Shown here in pieces: positions 34,337 through 43,527 of a DNA stretch of 64,000 nt. Position 1 is the stretch's first letter. Each line of letters opens with the position of its first letter. The translations under genes and the position numbers were made by a program. The notes beneath the pieces were generated by a model. It was not told the origin of the DNA, ran no database searches, and was given only the letters and a program-made list of their open reading frames with translations. The stretch spans positions 24,221 through 88,220 of the forward strand of contig JAAVZU010000106.1 of the NCBI GenBank assembly GCA_022791815.1. Reading direction: 5' to 3'. This DNA comes from Lachnospiraceae bacterium (lineage in GTDB: Bacteria > Bacillota > Clostridia > Lachnospirales > Lachnospiraceae).

Positions 34337-37018
34337 ATGATAAAACAATTTAAGATACCATTCGCTAAAAAAATAGCAGCAATTGGATTTGCATTATCCA
34401 TGACTGTTACAACTGTTTTCACAGGAACATCGGCAACAACTGCGTATGCAATTTCAGGAGAATATAAACGTAGTGAAAGACTTGACCAGCCATCTTATAG
34501 TCATAAATTTGAAGAAAATGAATTGGGAGTCGTTAATTTTGCTCCTAAATGGGGGGATAAAGAAGTCAATATTGCAAGCATGAAGACCTATATTGAAGAG
34601 GCACATGCCAAAGGTGTAAAAATTCTTCTATTTCCGGAAATGTGTGTTACTGGTTATGCATCTTCCAGTGATGCAACCTCTGAGACATATAAAATGCCTG
34701 TAAAAAATGCAGAACCACTGGATGGTCCAACAGCAAAGACATTTGCAAAGATTGCAGATGATTATGATATGTGGATTATATATGGTGCGACACAAACAGT
34801 ACAGGGTGACAGTGAACATGCTTATAATTCTGCATTTGCCTGTTCCCCAGAAGGTGAAGTAACAGCCTATCAAAAGATTACTCCTGTAGAAGGAAGCTGG
34901 TGTACCCCTGGCGAAACTCCAGTACTCATTGATGCAGGAAAATATGGAAAAATCGGGTTAAGTATCTGTTATGACACATACGCAACTCCTGAACTTGGAA
35001 GATATTATGCAGCAATGGGATGTAATATTCTTTTAAATCCTACAGCAACTTCAAGAAGTTACAAAGATCTTGATGGTGATGGCACAATAGATGATAAAGG
35101 ATGGGAGTGGTATTATAAGAACCGTTTGGAAAGCAATACATCAAGAGAAGGGTACACTTTGTTAAGTGCAAACCTCGTAGGAAAGGACGGACCAACAGGT
35201 AATTATAATTTTCCAGGCGGCAGTGTAATTATGCAGGGTTCATTTGATGGAGCAAAGTACTATGCAGGTGCAGCCACCACAGGAGGGAAGACAACAGCAG
35301 ATGCGGATATTATTACGGGAACTACAGGAATTTTAACAAATGATACTGCATTAACAGCCTCTACTGGAAGTACTTGTTCTAATCAGGATTTTAACCCTGA
35401 GATGTATACAAAGCTTTATAAAGAATTAGCAGATAAACAAGCGGCAGGTGAAACATTAAAGTATTCCTCTGATGTAACAGACGGACCAAAGGCAGCAGTT
35501 GTGAATATGACTGGTATCTGGGGTGATAAAGAAGCAACAAAAGAAAAAATGATTGCGTATATTAAAGAAGCTGGAGAAAAAGGTGTAGATATTCTTGTAT
35601 TTCCAGAAACTGTATTATCCGGATATTCCTATAAAACACCAGAGGAAGATCCATTTTATAAGAAATATGGTGTTGCCATGCAGGTATATACAGCAGAAAC
35701 GATTCCAGGTAATACAACAAATGAGTTATCAGAATATGCAAAACAATATGGTATGTATATTATTTTTGGTATGACAGAAAAGGATAAAGATGGTCCGATT
35801 TATGAAGATGGTGTAGAAAAAGTATACAATTCGGCAGCAGTGTTATATCCTGACGGAAAGATAGATGCTTACCAAAAAATTCACCGTGCAGGTTCAGAAT
35901 CAAAATGGTCAGTATGTGGAAGTACTCCATATATGATGGAAACAAAATGGGGTAAAGTAGGTATTGATATTTGCAGGGATGGTCACTTCTATCCTGAACT
36001 TGGCAGGTATTATGCAGCAATGGGATGTACCTTATTTATTCATCCTACGGCAACAACAGGAAATCCGTGGTATCGTGAAACAAGAATTAGTTCCTATACA
36101 GACAGGGATGGTATGGCAGCAATTACCTGTAACTTATTAGGAGGAGATGGTACATATACTGCTGGAGATACTATTCCAGATGTTACAGATGCAAAATATT
36201 GGAATGAGAAAAATTGGGATGGTTGTCTTTTTAACAGTACCAGCTTGATTATTACAAAGTATCATGATCCAGTAACAGGAAAAACAGGGGTTAATCCTAA
36301 AACAGGCTATGCAATAGATTTGAATGGAACAGGTTCCGCTTCCGAAGGATTTGCCGAAAGAGGAACCAGCCCAATCGGTCTTGAAATTGCAACCATGAAT
36401 TTATCTGGCTGTGGATTTAATATTTCCAACTTTAACCCATCGTTATTTTCTAAAATGTATGATAAATTAGCAGTTCTTTATAGAAAGGGATATACTTCTA
36501 TATATGGTTCAAGTGCAGTAGCAGATCCAATCACAATAAATTTAACAAAAAGCACAGAAAAAGAAACTCCAGTAAAAGGAGAAAAACTAACAGATAAAAA
36601 ATCGAAAGCCATATATAAAGTAACAAAATCTGATATAAAGAATGGAACAGTAGAATATACAAAAAATACAAATGCAAAGGCAACAGATATTACAATTCCA
36701 TCTTCTGTAAAAATAGATGGCATTACTTATAAGGTAACTTCTATTGCATCAAGCGCATTTAAGGATAATAAGAAAATTACAAAGGTAACAATTTCTTCTA
36801 ATATAAGTAAAATTGGTGCAAAAGCATTCTTTGGGTGTAAGAAATTAAAGAATATCACAATAAAAACAACAAAACTGACTGTTAAAACAGTCGGCAGCAA
36901 AGCCTTTAAAGGAATTTCTTCAAAAGCCGTAATAAAAGTGCCAAGTAAGAAATTATCTTCTTATAAAAAAGTGTTGAAAACTGCAGGAGTAGGTTCAAAA
37001 GTAAAAATTAAAAAATAA
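34337..37018 (+). CDS. Secreted tandem nitrilase-superfamily hydrolase with leucine-rich tail
   Basis: The start at 34337 follows AAAGGAGG; 893 residues. Signal peptide (cleavage near TTAYA). Two carbon-nitrogen hydrolase domains each keep the Glu-Lys-Cys triad: domain 1 FPEMCVTGY, QKITPVEG, LSICYDTY; domain 2 FPETVLSGY, QKIHRAGS, IDICRDGH. The last ~110 residues form BspA-like LRR_5 repeats (ITIPSSVKIDG, SIASSAFKDNKKITKVTI, IGAKAFFGCKKLKNI) and a basic end. Nitrilases are usually cytoplasmic; an exported double-domain form may hydrolyse extracellular amides. Substrate unknown. Confidence 0.9.
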   Translation: MIKQFKIPFAKKIAAIGFALSMTVTTVFTGTSATTAYAISGEYKRSERLDQPSYSHKFEENELGVVNFAPKWGDKEVNIASMKTYIEEAHAKGVKILLFPEMCVTGYASSSDATSETYKMPVKNAEPLDGPTAKTFAKIADDYDMWIIYGATQTVQGDSEHAYNSAFACSPEGEVTAYQKITPVEGSWCTPGETPVLIDAGKYGKIGLSICYDTYATPELGRYYAAMGCNILLNPTATSRSYKDLDGDGTIDDKGWEWYYKNRLESNTSREGYTLLSANLVGKDGPTGNYNFPGGSVIMQGSFDGAKYYAGAATTGGKTTADADIITGTTGILTNDTALTASTGSTCSNQDFNPEMYTKLYKELADKQAAGETLKYSSDVTDGPKAAVVNMTGIWGDKEATKEKMIAYIKEAGEKGVDILVFPETVLSGYSYKTPEEDPFYKKYGVAMQVYTAETIPGNTTNELSEYAKQYGMYIIFGMTEKDKDGPIYEDGVEKVYNSAAVLYPDGKIDAYQKIHRAGSESKWSVCGSTPYMMETKWGKVGIDICRDGHFYPELGRYYAAMGCTLFIHPTATTGNPWYRETRISSYTDRDGMAAITCNLLGGDGTYTAGDTIPDVTDAKYWNEKNWDGCLFNSTSLIITKYHDPVTGKTGVNPKTGYAIDLNGTGSASEGFAERGTSPIGLEIATMNLSGCGFNISNFNPSLFSKMYDKLAVLYRKGYTSIYGSSAVADPITINLTKSTEKETPVKGEKLTDKKSKAIYKVTKSDIKNGTVEYTKNTNAKATDITIPSSVKIDGITYKVTSIASSAFKDNKKITKVTISSNISKIGAKAFFGCKKLKNITIKTTKLTVKTVGSKAFKGISSKAVIKVPSKKLSSYKKVLKTAGVGSKVKIKK

Positions 37019-37019
37019 G

Positions 37020-37201
37020 GTAACTATTCATGGTTTTGAATAGTTACAAAGCACCCATGTCGTGTGAGCAGTGGCAACACCATAAATATATTCACATGGG
37101 TGTTTCGTAAACGAGGATGCACACAAGTGCAAAAGCAGCACTTGGTGATTTACGAACCTTGCAGCGAGTGTAAGGTTCTACTTGAAAAAAATGAATATAT
37201 A
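37020..37201 (+). mobile_element. GTAAC-type MITE, long composite copy
   Basis: Starts one base after the nitrilase stop codon with GTAACTATTCA...TGAATAGTTAC, followed by hairpins CACCCATGT/ACATGGGTG and TTCGTAA...TTACGAA, then ACCTTGCAG...GTAAGGTTCTACTTGAA. The distal end (TGAATATATA) is eroded. Flanks aaaataag (37012-37019) and gaaataag (37202-37209) match at 7 of 8. Confidence 0.72.
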
Positions 37202-37218
37202 GAAATAAGCATATAAAA

Positions 37219-37264
37219 AATAAAGCCGGGAAGGAGATTCGTCTCTTTCCTGGCTTTATTTTGG
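37219..37264 (+). terminator. Terminator downstream of the nitrilase gene
   Basis: Stem AATAAAGCCGGGAAGGAG / CTCTTTCCTGGCTTTATT followed by TTGGG; the A-tract/T-tract symmetry could work on both strands. Confidence 0.85.
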
Positions 37265-37554
37265 GATTTGTTGAAATGTATCAAGTAATGTATATACATA
37301 GGAAGGATTTCTTAATTTTACATATTTTGTATATTAAAGAATATAGAAGAAAAATATTTTAATAAAAATAAAAAGAGACAACATACGTTTAAGACAAAAA
37401 AAATACTATTTATGACAAAGTTGATCAAAACTTAGAAATATATGATAGAATAGAAAAATTATGTAATTGTTCTAGCAATTATATTTACATAATAGCAATT
37501 AAAATTGGGAAATACAAAAAACAAAAGATTAAAATTAAGAATTGGGAGATTTAC
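37265..37554. other. AT-rich leader region of the LytTR regulator
   Basis: No ORF or strong hairpin. It includes TATGATAGAATAG near 37440, a possible -10 region for the 37555 gene. Confidence 0.35.
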
Positions 37555-38259
37555 ATGAGATTAAAAATTGCAGTTTGTGCAAAGGAAAAACTTTTTTGTG
37601 AAGAGATACAAAGAAAAATATGGATAAACAGACCAGAATGCAAAGTGGTTCTTTTTCAATCTGGAAAAGAATTGTTAACGATAGAAAAAAATTACGACAT
37701 AGTGTTTCTTGATACAGAAATTTCTGATAGAAATGGAATGGAAGTTGCAAGGGAATTAAGAAAAGATAATTATAAAGGGTATATTATATTTCTTACAAAT
37801 CATGCAGAGTTTATGGCAGATGCTTTCAAAGTAAAAGCATTTTGTTTTTTGGATAAAACAATCACAACAAGACAGCTTCATGAAACAATTTTAGAGATAG
37901 AAGCAGAAATGTTTCAAAATAGAAAAATGATAATAACAGATAACGGAATGGAAAAAGTGGTTAAGTTAGAAGAGATTTTATATGTGGAAGCAATAAATAA
38001 TAAAACGGTTTTGCATACAGTTTCGGAAGAAATTGAGACAGGAAAGCCTCTCAAGTATTGGAAAGAAGAGCTGGGCACAGAATTTTTTTGTCAAACACAT
38101 AAGTCTTATATTTTAGGACTAAAACATGTGAAAGAGATAAAAAATGGAGAAGCAACATTGAGAAGTTCAAATCAGAAAATTCCTATATCCAGAAGGAATT
38201 ATGCTAATTGTAAAAAGGCATTATATACATATATAAGAGAGTATGGAAGGGGAATATAG
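37555..38259 (+). CDS. LytTR response regulator, probable controller of the adjacent exporter locus
   Basis: 234 residues with GGGAGA before the ATG. Receiver: phospho-acceptor in DIVFLDTEISDRNG, KAFCFLDKT in place of the usual KP motif. LytTR domain with KLEEILYVEAINNKTVLH and FFCQTHKSYILGLKHV, ending ISRRNYANCKKAL. No kinase neighbour. Only 36 bp downstream lie direct repeats TGGTGAACGGTA spaced 21 bp apart, exactly the geometry bound by AgrA/LytTR proteins, next to a good promoter. Confidence 0.9.
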   Translation: MRLKIAVCAKEKLFCEEIQRKIWINRPECKVVLFQSGKELLTIEKNYDIVFLDTEISDRNGMEVARELRKDNYKGYIIFLTNHAEFMADAFKVKAFCFLDKTITTRQLHETILEIEAEMFQNRKMIITDNGMEKVVKLEEILYVEAINNKTVLHTVSEEIETGKPLKYWKEELGTEFFCQTHKSYILGLKHVKEIKNGEATLRSSNQKIPISRRNYANCKKALYTYIREYGRGI

Positions 38260-38295
38260 AGAGTGAGAAGATTTTTGAATGTTGTTTTAAAGTTC

Positions 38296-38358
38296 TGGTG
38301 AACGGTAGTGGATTCTTGGTGAACGGTATTGAAATGCAATTTTTGACAATGATATAAT
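38296..38358 (+). promoter_or_regulatory. LytTR-type operator and promoter
   Basis: Two perfect copies of TGGTGAACGGTA at 38296-38307 and 38317-38328 (21-bp period, two helical turns) abut -35 TTGAAA (38329-38334), then an 18-bp spacer and -10 TATAAT (38353-38358). The position directly upstream of the -35 is that of an activator site. It probably drives the 38721-42063 genes; a leader of about 360 nt precedes the first ORF. Confidence 0.82.
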
Positions 38359-38365
38359 AGACGCT

Positions 38366-38720
38366 GTCGGTTGTTAATGGTGTTTTTGAATTTCATATAG
38401 CAAATTGAAATAGCTTTAAGTGATATTTTTTAATTTTATAATTCAATAGTGAAAATATGCTTAGAACTACAATTTTAGTGTTGTTATTTGAAAAATTGCA
38501 ATCGGCAAATAGGAGATAATGATAATTTCTTAGATTCAATTAATTATATTACAGCGTAAATGTTATATAAAAGAATATGTAATAATATTTTTTAATCAAG
38601 AATTGTAGATTTAAGATTCTGAGAAAATACATTATCAGAGAAAGGAGAAGCAATTTGACGAAAAACAAAAGATAAATCAAGAACAATAAGAAAAAAATAA
38701 AATAATAGGAGAGTCTTATA
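38366..38720 (+). other. Long untranslated leader of the exporter operon
   Basis: About 350 nt of very AT-rich sequence between the promoter at 38329 and the next ORF. No convincing ORF is visible; AGGAGAG at its end is the ribosome site of the 38721 gene. I see no recognisable riboswitch. Confidence 0.45.
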
Positions 38721-39119
38721 ATGAATAAGAAAATTTTATCAGCGATTGCTATAGCCATAGCAATGTGTACAATTGTAACAAGTAGTATGAGTATTTCAGC
38801 AGCAACAGGTTATCGTACAGTAACAAATTCGAGAACACAAAAATCAATTGTAGGTATTCCTGTATATAAAATTGGTGTAAGTGGACAAGTTTATTCAAAT
38901 GGGAAAAAGTTATCCAAATGGTCAGATGCTAAATGTTTGAATGCAACTTATTATCCAGGGTGGAGTGTGCAATCTCAAAAAGCTTCTTGGACAATTAAGG
39001 ATAAGGATTATTCAAAGGTAACAAATACATCTACATTCTTTTATGGGTTAGATACACAGTGGGTAAAAATTGGTATTCAGTCAAATACAGATACCATCTC
39101 AAAAACAGTAACACCATAA
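38721..39119 (+). CDS. Small exported protein, bacteriocin-like in context
   Basis: 132 residues. A classical signal peptide ends near SISAATG, leaving a ~100-residue mature protein rich in Ser, Thr, Tyr and Trp with a single cysteine (SDAKCLNATYY). Repeated short strands (PVYKIGVSGQVYS, QSQKASWTIKD, TQWVKIGIQ) suggest a small beta protein. No family recognised. It is the first gene behind the LytTR operator and is followed by a hairpin and then a dedicated ABC transporter, as in bacteriocin or signalling-protein loci. That function is an inference. Confidence 0.75.
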   Translation: MNKKILSAIAIAIAMCTIVTSSMSISAATGYRTVTNSRTQKSIVGIPVYKIGVSGQVYSNGKKLSKWSDAKCLNATYYPGWSVQSQKASWTIKDKDYSKVTNTSTFFYGLDTQWVKIGIQSNTDTISKTVTP

Positions 39120-39141
39120 AGAACTGACTTATATAACTATA

Positions 39142-39175
39142 CAAGGGAATATTTATTTTATATTCCCTTGTGGTT
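39142..39175 (+). terminator. Hairpin between exported protein and ABC genes
   Basis: Perfect 10-bp stem CAAGGGAATA / TATTCCCTTG with a short TGGTTT tail. The weak U-tract suggests partial termination, favouring the exported protein over the ABC genes. Confidence 0.65.
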
Positions 39176-39190
39176 TAAGAGGATTAGAAC

Positions 39191-40069
39191 ATGATACAAA
39201 TACAACATTTAAAGAAGGTTTATAATAAGAAAAAAGAAGTTTTAAAGGATATAAATTTAGAAATAGAAGATGGTGAATTTTACGGAATTTTTGGTAAAAA
39301 TGGAGCAGGGAAAAGTACACTATTTAAACAAATTTTAGGGTTGCAAAAAAGCACTGCTGGGCAGATAATTGTAAATGGGAAAGTAAATGGATTTCATAAG
39401 GAGATTGGATATTTACCAGAGAATATAGCAGTATATCCACATTTATCAGTTGCAGATAACTTGAAGGTGGCGGCATTGTGTGCGGATGCAGATTTATCAA
39501 AAAAAGAAATTTCCCGAATATTGCAAGATGTGAGTTTAGAGGAAAACGGCAAGACGAAAGCAAAAGATTTGTCACTTGGTATGAAGAGGAGATTACAGTT
39601 TGCTATGGCAACAATGACAAAGCCAGCCAATATTTTAATTTTAGATGAACCTACCAATGGTTTAGATATCAATGGTGTATTGTGGATGAGAGATTATTTA
39701 AAAGGATTACACAAACAGAATAAAACCATTTTAATTTGCAGCCATTCTCTTGATACAATGGAAGAAATTATTACACACTATTGCATTTTAAAGGATGGTA
39801 ATATTGTAAAAGAGGGAAAATGGAATGTAGAAAATTCTAAGTTGTATAAAGTTAAAATAGCAGAAGAGATTACAACGAGTATTATTTCAAAATTAGAAAA
39901 TGTTTTTGAAGAGGTATATATAAAAGAAGGGCAAATAATTGTAAAAAGTGATTTGAATATTATGGATTTTGTTTTACAACTGCATAAAATGGGGATTGTG
40001 GCAAAAGACATTGATAAATATAGAGAGAAATTAGAAAGTATTTTTATAGAGAGTGTGAATGGACAATGA
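39191..40069 (+). CDS. ABC transporter ATP-binding protein
   Basis: 292 residues. Walker A GKNGAGKST, signature LSLGMKRRL, Walker B ILILDEPTNGLD and switch histidine in ICSHSLD. The C-terminal ~80 residues form the extra domain common in export ATPases for antimicrobial peptides. The stop overlaps the permease start (ATGA), giving a coupled operon with two permeases and a membrane-anchored accessory protein. Confidence 0.92.
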   Translation: MIQIQHLKKVYNKKKEVLKDINLEIEDGEFYGIFGKNGAGKSTLFKQILGLQKSTAGQIIVNGKVNGFHKEIGYLPENIAVYPHLSVADNLKVAALCADADLSKKEISRILQDVSLEENGKTKAKDLSLGMKRRLQFAMATMTKPANILILDEPTNGLDINGVLWMRDYLKGLHKQNKTILICSHSLDTMEEIITHYCILKDGNIVKEGKWNVENSKLYKVKIAEEITTSIISKLENVFEEVYIKEGQIIVKSDLNIMDFVLQLHKMGIVAKDIDKYREKLESIFIESVNGQ

Positions 40070-40842
40070 AAAAATGGAGAGGTGAATGGATTAAAATATG
40101 CAAGTTACCAATTGTTTATCGAACAAGTATTATAATTTTAGCAATTAACCTATTTCTTTATTTTTGGATGGCTTTTTTATCAGGAGAAAATATTAGGCAA
40201 GAAACATTAAGATATCCTGCACATGCAGGTTATTTTTCGTTGGGGATTTTTGTAAGTATGTTTCGCAAAATCTGGGCAGTTATTGTAGGTACCTATCTGG
40301 CAGGAACGGAAATAGAAAGTGGTTCACAAGTCTACTCGGTTCAAAATCAAGGTAAATTTGCATTATATGGGTATAAGATGCTAATTGCTGGTGTATGGAG
40401 TATGGCAATGGTCATATTAAGTTTTTTGTTGTCTTATTTTGCATGTGTGATATTAAATAAGGAATTGCAAAATTTGGATATTGGTATTTTAATAAATCAG
40501 ATTATAATTGTCTGGTTAATGACAATAGGTATTATATTATTGGCAATGGTTATTACCATATTCACAAGGAAGACAATACCTGTAATTATAATGGTGATTA
40601 TATTTGACTTTTTTGGAAGTTTTCTTCCACAAATATGCAATGAATTATGGGAAAAAATAGATGGTTATTGGTATTTTTCCAATCTTTTAAAACCGATTAA
40701 AATGCAATTAAGCGAGATGCACGATTTTTCGTTTCGTGTTACAAATGTATTTCAAGGGTATCAAGGGTTGCTTATTTGGAGTTTGTTACAGATTTGTATA
40801 GTTGATATTCTGTTATATTTTTTGAAGGAAAAAGAATATTAA
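40066..40842 (+). CDS. ABC-2-type permease, first subunit
   Basis: 258 residues with six hydrophobic segments and an ABC-2 layout (GEWIKICKLPIVYRTSIIILAINL at the start, EIESGSQVYSVQNQGKFALYGYKM in the first cytoplasmic loop). Coupled to the ATPase by a 4-bp overlap. Probably forms a heterodimeric exporter with the 41299 gene product. Confidence 0.85.
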   Translation: MKKWRGEWIKICKLPIVYRTSIIILAINLFLYFWMAFLSGENIRQETLRYPAHAGYFSLGIFVSMFRKIWAVIVGTYLAGTEIESGSQVYSVQNQGKFALYGYKMLIAGVWSMAMVILSFLLSYFACVILNKELQNLDIGILINQIIIVWLMTIGIILLAMVITIFTRKTIPVIIMVIIFDFFGSFLPQICNELWEKIDGYWYFSNLLKPIKMQLSEMHDFSFRVTNVFQGYQGLLIWSLLQICIVDILLYFLKEKEY

Positions 40843-40859
40843 TAAAAAGGTGGTAAATT

Positions 40860-41309
40860 ATGAAGAAGAAAATACTTTGGTTGATGGGAATTATTATAGT
40901 AGTACTAGTAGCAGCAGTATTTATACATATTGCGAAAGTTGGGGTGGGAAGTGAAAATCCTAAAAATGAAATAGGAACGGATCTTACTTTTTATGATGCC
41001 AATAGACGTTTTATAAAGGCACTTTCCATAGAATGTAATGCGGATACTGAAGATACATTTGAACAAGAATTTGAAGTAGAAAATGGGAAAATAATGGAGT
41101 TCTTCTTAAAAGAGAATACCATGAATAACGATATAGTGATAGAAGTCTTAGATGAAAGTGGAAAACATATTGTAAAGAAAGAAATAAAAGCAGATAATTC
41201 AAAAATGATAAAAATAAATGATAGTTTAAAGGAAGGTAAATATAAATTATTTATTCAGTTAAAGAAAAATACGATTGGTACATTGGAGTTGGACTGGGAT
41301 GAAAAATAG
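40860..41309 (+). CDS. Membrane-anchored accessory protein
   Basis: 149 residues with GGTGG before the start. One N-terminal helix (about 5-23), then an extracytoplasmic strand-rich domain (FEQEFEVENGKIMEFFLKENT, IVIEVLDESGKHIVKKEI, GKYKLFIQLKKNTIGTLELDW). It overlaps the second permease by 11 bp. Position inside the ABC operon suggests an accessory or immunity role; no family recognised. Confidence 0.75.
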   Translation: MKKKILWLMGIIIVVLVAAVFIHIAKVGVGSENPKNEIGTDLTFYDANRRFIKALSIECNADTEDTFEQEFEVENGKIMEFFLKENTMNNDIVIEVLDESGKHIVKKEIKADNSKMIKINDSLKEGKYKLFIQLKKNTIGTLELDWDEK

Positions 41310-42063
41310 ACTAAAAGCAGAGTACATAATTTTAAAAGAATATAGCATATTTTTCTGGATTCTACAGGCTGTGTGGATTATAGTTGCCTATAATGTTTTT
41401 TATATTTGTGTGCCTTCTGTAACCCGCATTTATGGTGGGTTTTATACAAGTAATATCTTAGCATTATTATTTGTAATGGGAATCTTTTTCCCAATTTTTC
41501 TAGGTGCAATGTTAGGGGGGCTGGATTATCATGCATCTATTATGAATTATAAATTGACAAATGAATCACAGAAAGATTATATAAAAAGCAAATTGGGACT
41601 AATGACTAGTCTTATATTGGCATATGTTTTTGTATTTTTTGTGGCAGGCAGCATTTTAGATATATTGGTAGGAACCTTTATAGGAAAAGTAGAAGACATT
41701 CTCTTATTTAATTTAGAAAGAACAATATTGGTTATGTTTTCTTGGCTGGTATGGGGGTGTATAAGTTTCTTTCTGGCAATTGTATCTAAGAGCATGACCG
41801 TCAGTGCTATCTGTTGCATATTGATTTTTTATGTGGAACAGTTTTTAAATAATTACTTGCCTTCTGGTGTTTTAAAATATGGAATAGTCTGGAATCAAAA
41901 AAGCTTATTGGGAAAGTTTTTTTCAGATGATAAGGCACAATTTGGAATTGTGCAATCTTCTTTTAATTCCTTTGGGATGGCATGTATTATTGTGGTAGCT
42001 GTGACTATAATTAGTATATTGGGTTCAAAGATAGTCTTAGAGAAAAGATATAGCAGAAATTAA
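41299..42063 (+). CDS. ABC-2-type permease, second subunit
   Basis: The start at 41299 (MKNRLKAEYIILKEYS) lies inside the end of the preceding gene, with GGAG upstream; 254 residues, six membrane segments. The loop LDYHASIMNYKLTNESQKDYIKSKL corresponds to the ABC-2 cytoplasmic loop. Partner of the 40066 permease. Confidence 0.85.
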   Translation: MKNRLKAEYIILKEYSIFFWILQAVWIIVAYNVFYICVPSVTRIYGGFYTSNILALLFVMGIFFPIFLGAMLGGLDYHASIMNYKLTNESQKDYIKSKLGLMTSLILAYVFVFFVAGSILDILVGTFIGKVEDILLFNLERTILVMFSWLVWGCISFFLAIVSKSMTVSAICCILIFYVEQFLNNYLPSGVLKYGIVWNQKSLLGKFFSDDKAQFGIVQSSFNSFGMACIIVVAVTIISILGSKIVLEKRYSRN

Positions 42064-42271
42064 AAGGAATGTGTAAAGTACATTGGGTATGTTGCTGTGC
42101 TTTTTTAGCTGGTGTGAATGGTTATCAAGTACTTGTAACAAATATTTTGTTGATTACAAGAAATAATAAAAGATCTAGTTATGGTAATTTATGAATATAG
42201 AGAAAGTCACACAGTTAGTTATAAGTGAAAGAAAAAGGGAAGGGTGTTGTAACTTAATGGGAGAATTTAAA

Positions 42272-43237
42272 ATGAAGAATAAATTAAAATTAATAGCCCA
42301 TAATATATTAAGCATATTGCTTTTTTGTTTTATATTGAATTTTGGAATAAATATATATTTTGACTATGAATCAAGAAAAGATGATGAAGCAGATGAAATG
42401 ATTGCTCAAGCTCAGTATCTGGCAAATGCAATAAGAGTGGTTAAGGATTTAGAAAAAAGGGGAATTGAAATTAAGCAAAGTTATAAGGATATGATAAATA
42501 AAAATGGAAAAAGGCTTATTAATTTGCGGAGTCAACGAATGTTTCAAGTAAATACAATTGGTGAGATGCTATATATATCTAATGAATTGGATCAAAGTAA
42601 AAATAATAAGTTTTTAGCAGAGTTAGAGAACTATTATGACAAAGAAAGAAAATTTTTTGCAGTATATCCATATAAAGGATATCAGAAGGAAGAAGATACA
42701 AATGAAAGTGTATGGATTACATTTAGTATTACGTTGTATAATGAATTAAAGGGGACAAATTTTTTAGATAAATATCAGTTAGAAGAAGGACTTGCTCAAT
42801 GGTATAATGCCCATTTAAAGGAAGAAGAATGTGTAGATGATTTGATTGATATTTTTTGGCTGTTGTACGATAATGATAGATTAGATTTAATAGATGCAGA
42901 TACTATTTGTCCAATATTAAAAGATAGGATAGTGGAAGATGAAAAATATTTAAAAGACACTAAGTAAAATAGTATGTCTGCCATATTTTGTGTGAATGAG
43001 TTAGATTCTTATTATTCTTATTTTGAAAAAAATGATGACTACACAGGATATGAAGATAAAATATTTTCTAAAATTAATTCTGCTGAGCAATTGGAATACG
43101 ATAAAGAAGATAGCTCATTTGTGCAGTTTCTTTGTATTATGCTGGAAAGTGTTGATAATGTGGAGAAAAATTATTTCTTTACAAAAAATATTGGCACATT
43201 TCTGGAAGAGAATTATAAAAATACATATATGAATTAG
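42272..43237 (+). pseudogene. Membrane-anchored hypothetical protein split by a stop codon
   Basis: The start at 42272 (MKNKLKLIAHNIL) has GGGAG at proper distance. The first frame ends at TAA 42965-42967; the second (42974-43237) is in the same phase, only two codons later, and continues the same acidic helical style (CVNELDSYYSYFEKNDDYTGYED). Together they give about 320 residues with one N-terminal membrane helix. One substitution creating TAA best explains the split. Family not recognised. It probably belonged to the upstream ABC locus. Confidence 0.68.
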
Positions 43238-43247
43238 GCGGTGTTGT

Positions 43248-43337
43248 ATGTTAGGACTTAAAAATATACATAAAAAATATAAAGATAGATTAGTAATTGA
43301 TAATATAAAATTGTCCTCTACATTAGCAAAAGTATGA
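43248..43337 (+). pseudogene. Truncated ABC ATPase, first 29 codons
   Basis: MLGLKNIHKKYKDRLVIDNIKLSS is the usual opening of an ABC ATPase up to just before the Walker A motif, after which the frame ends in LAKV and TGA. It begins 11 bp after the previous gene. The rest of the gene is gone; 25 bp downstream lies a fragment of the second repeat family. Confidence 0.65.
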
Positions 43338-43361
43338 TAAGGGAATTTATATAACAAGAAA

Positions 43362-43404
43362 TTTGCACGAAAAGCATCCGTTTGTTAGGACTTTCATAGT
43401 AAAC
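43362..43404 (-). repeat. Second hairpin repeat family, partial copy
   Basis: On the minus strand GTTTACTATGAAAGTCCT, AACAAACGGATGC and TTTTCGTGCAAA match the left half of the 95-bp repeat at 58144 and 20723; the right half is missing. Confidence 0.72.
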
Positions 43405-43429
43405 ACTTAAAATTTCCAAAAAATCATGG

Positions 43430-43435
43430 TATAAT
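43430..43435 (+). promoter_or_regulatory. Extended -10 upstream of the glycosyltransferase
   Basis: TATAAT preceded by TGg (TGgTATAAT), 92 bp before the start codon; the -35 is not clear. Confidence 0.5.
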
Positions 43436-43527
43436 GAACACATAGAGCATGAGTGCCAACAAACACCAAAAAAGCCAAGGGCTTTAGGTGGCAGTTATGA
43501 CAAATAATATAAGGAAAGGATTTTATC

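Noticed and set aside
38721..39119. Lactococcin 972-family bacteriocin
   Set aside because: The context fits, but the mature protein is longer and I cannot match the family's conserved residues, so no family is assigned.
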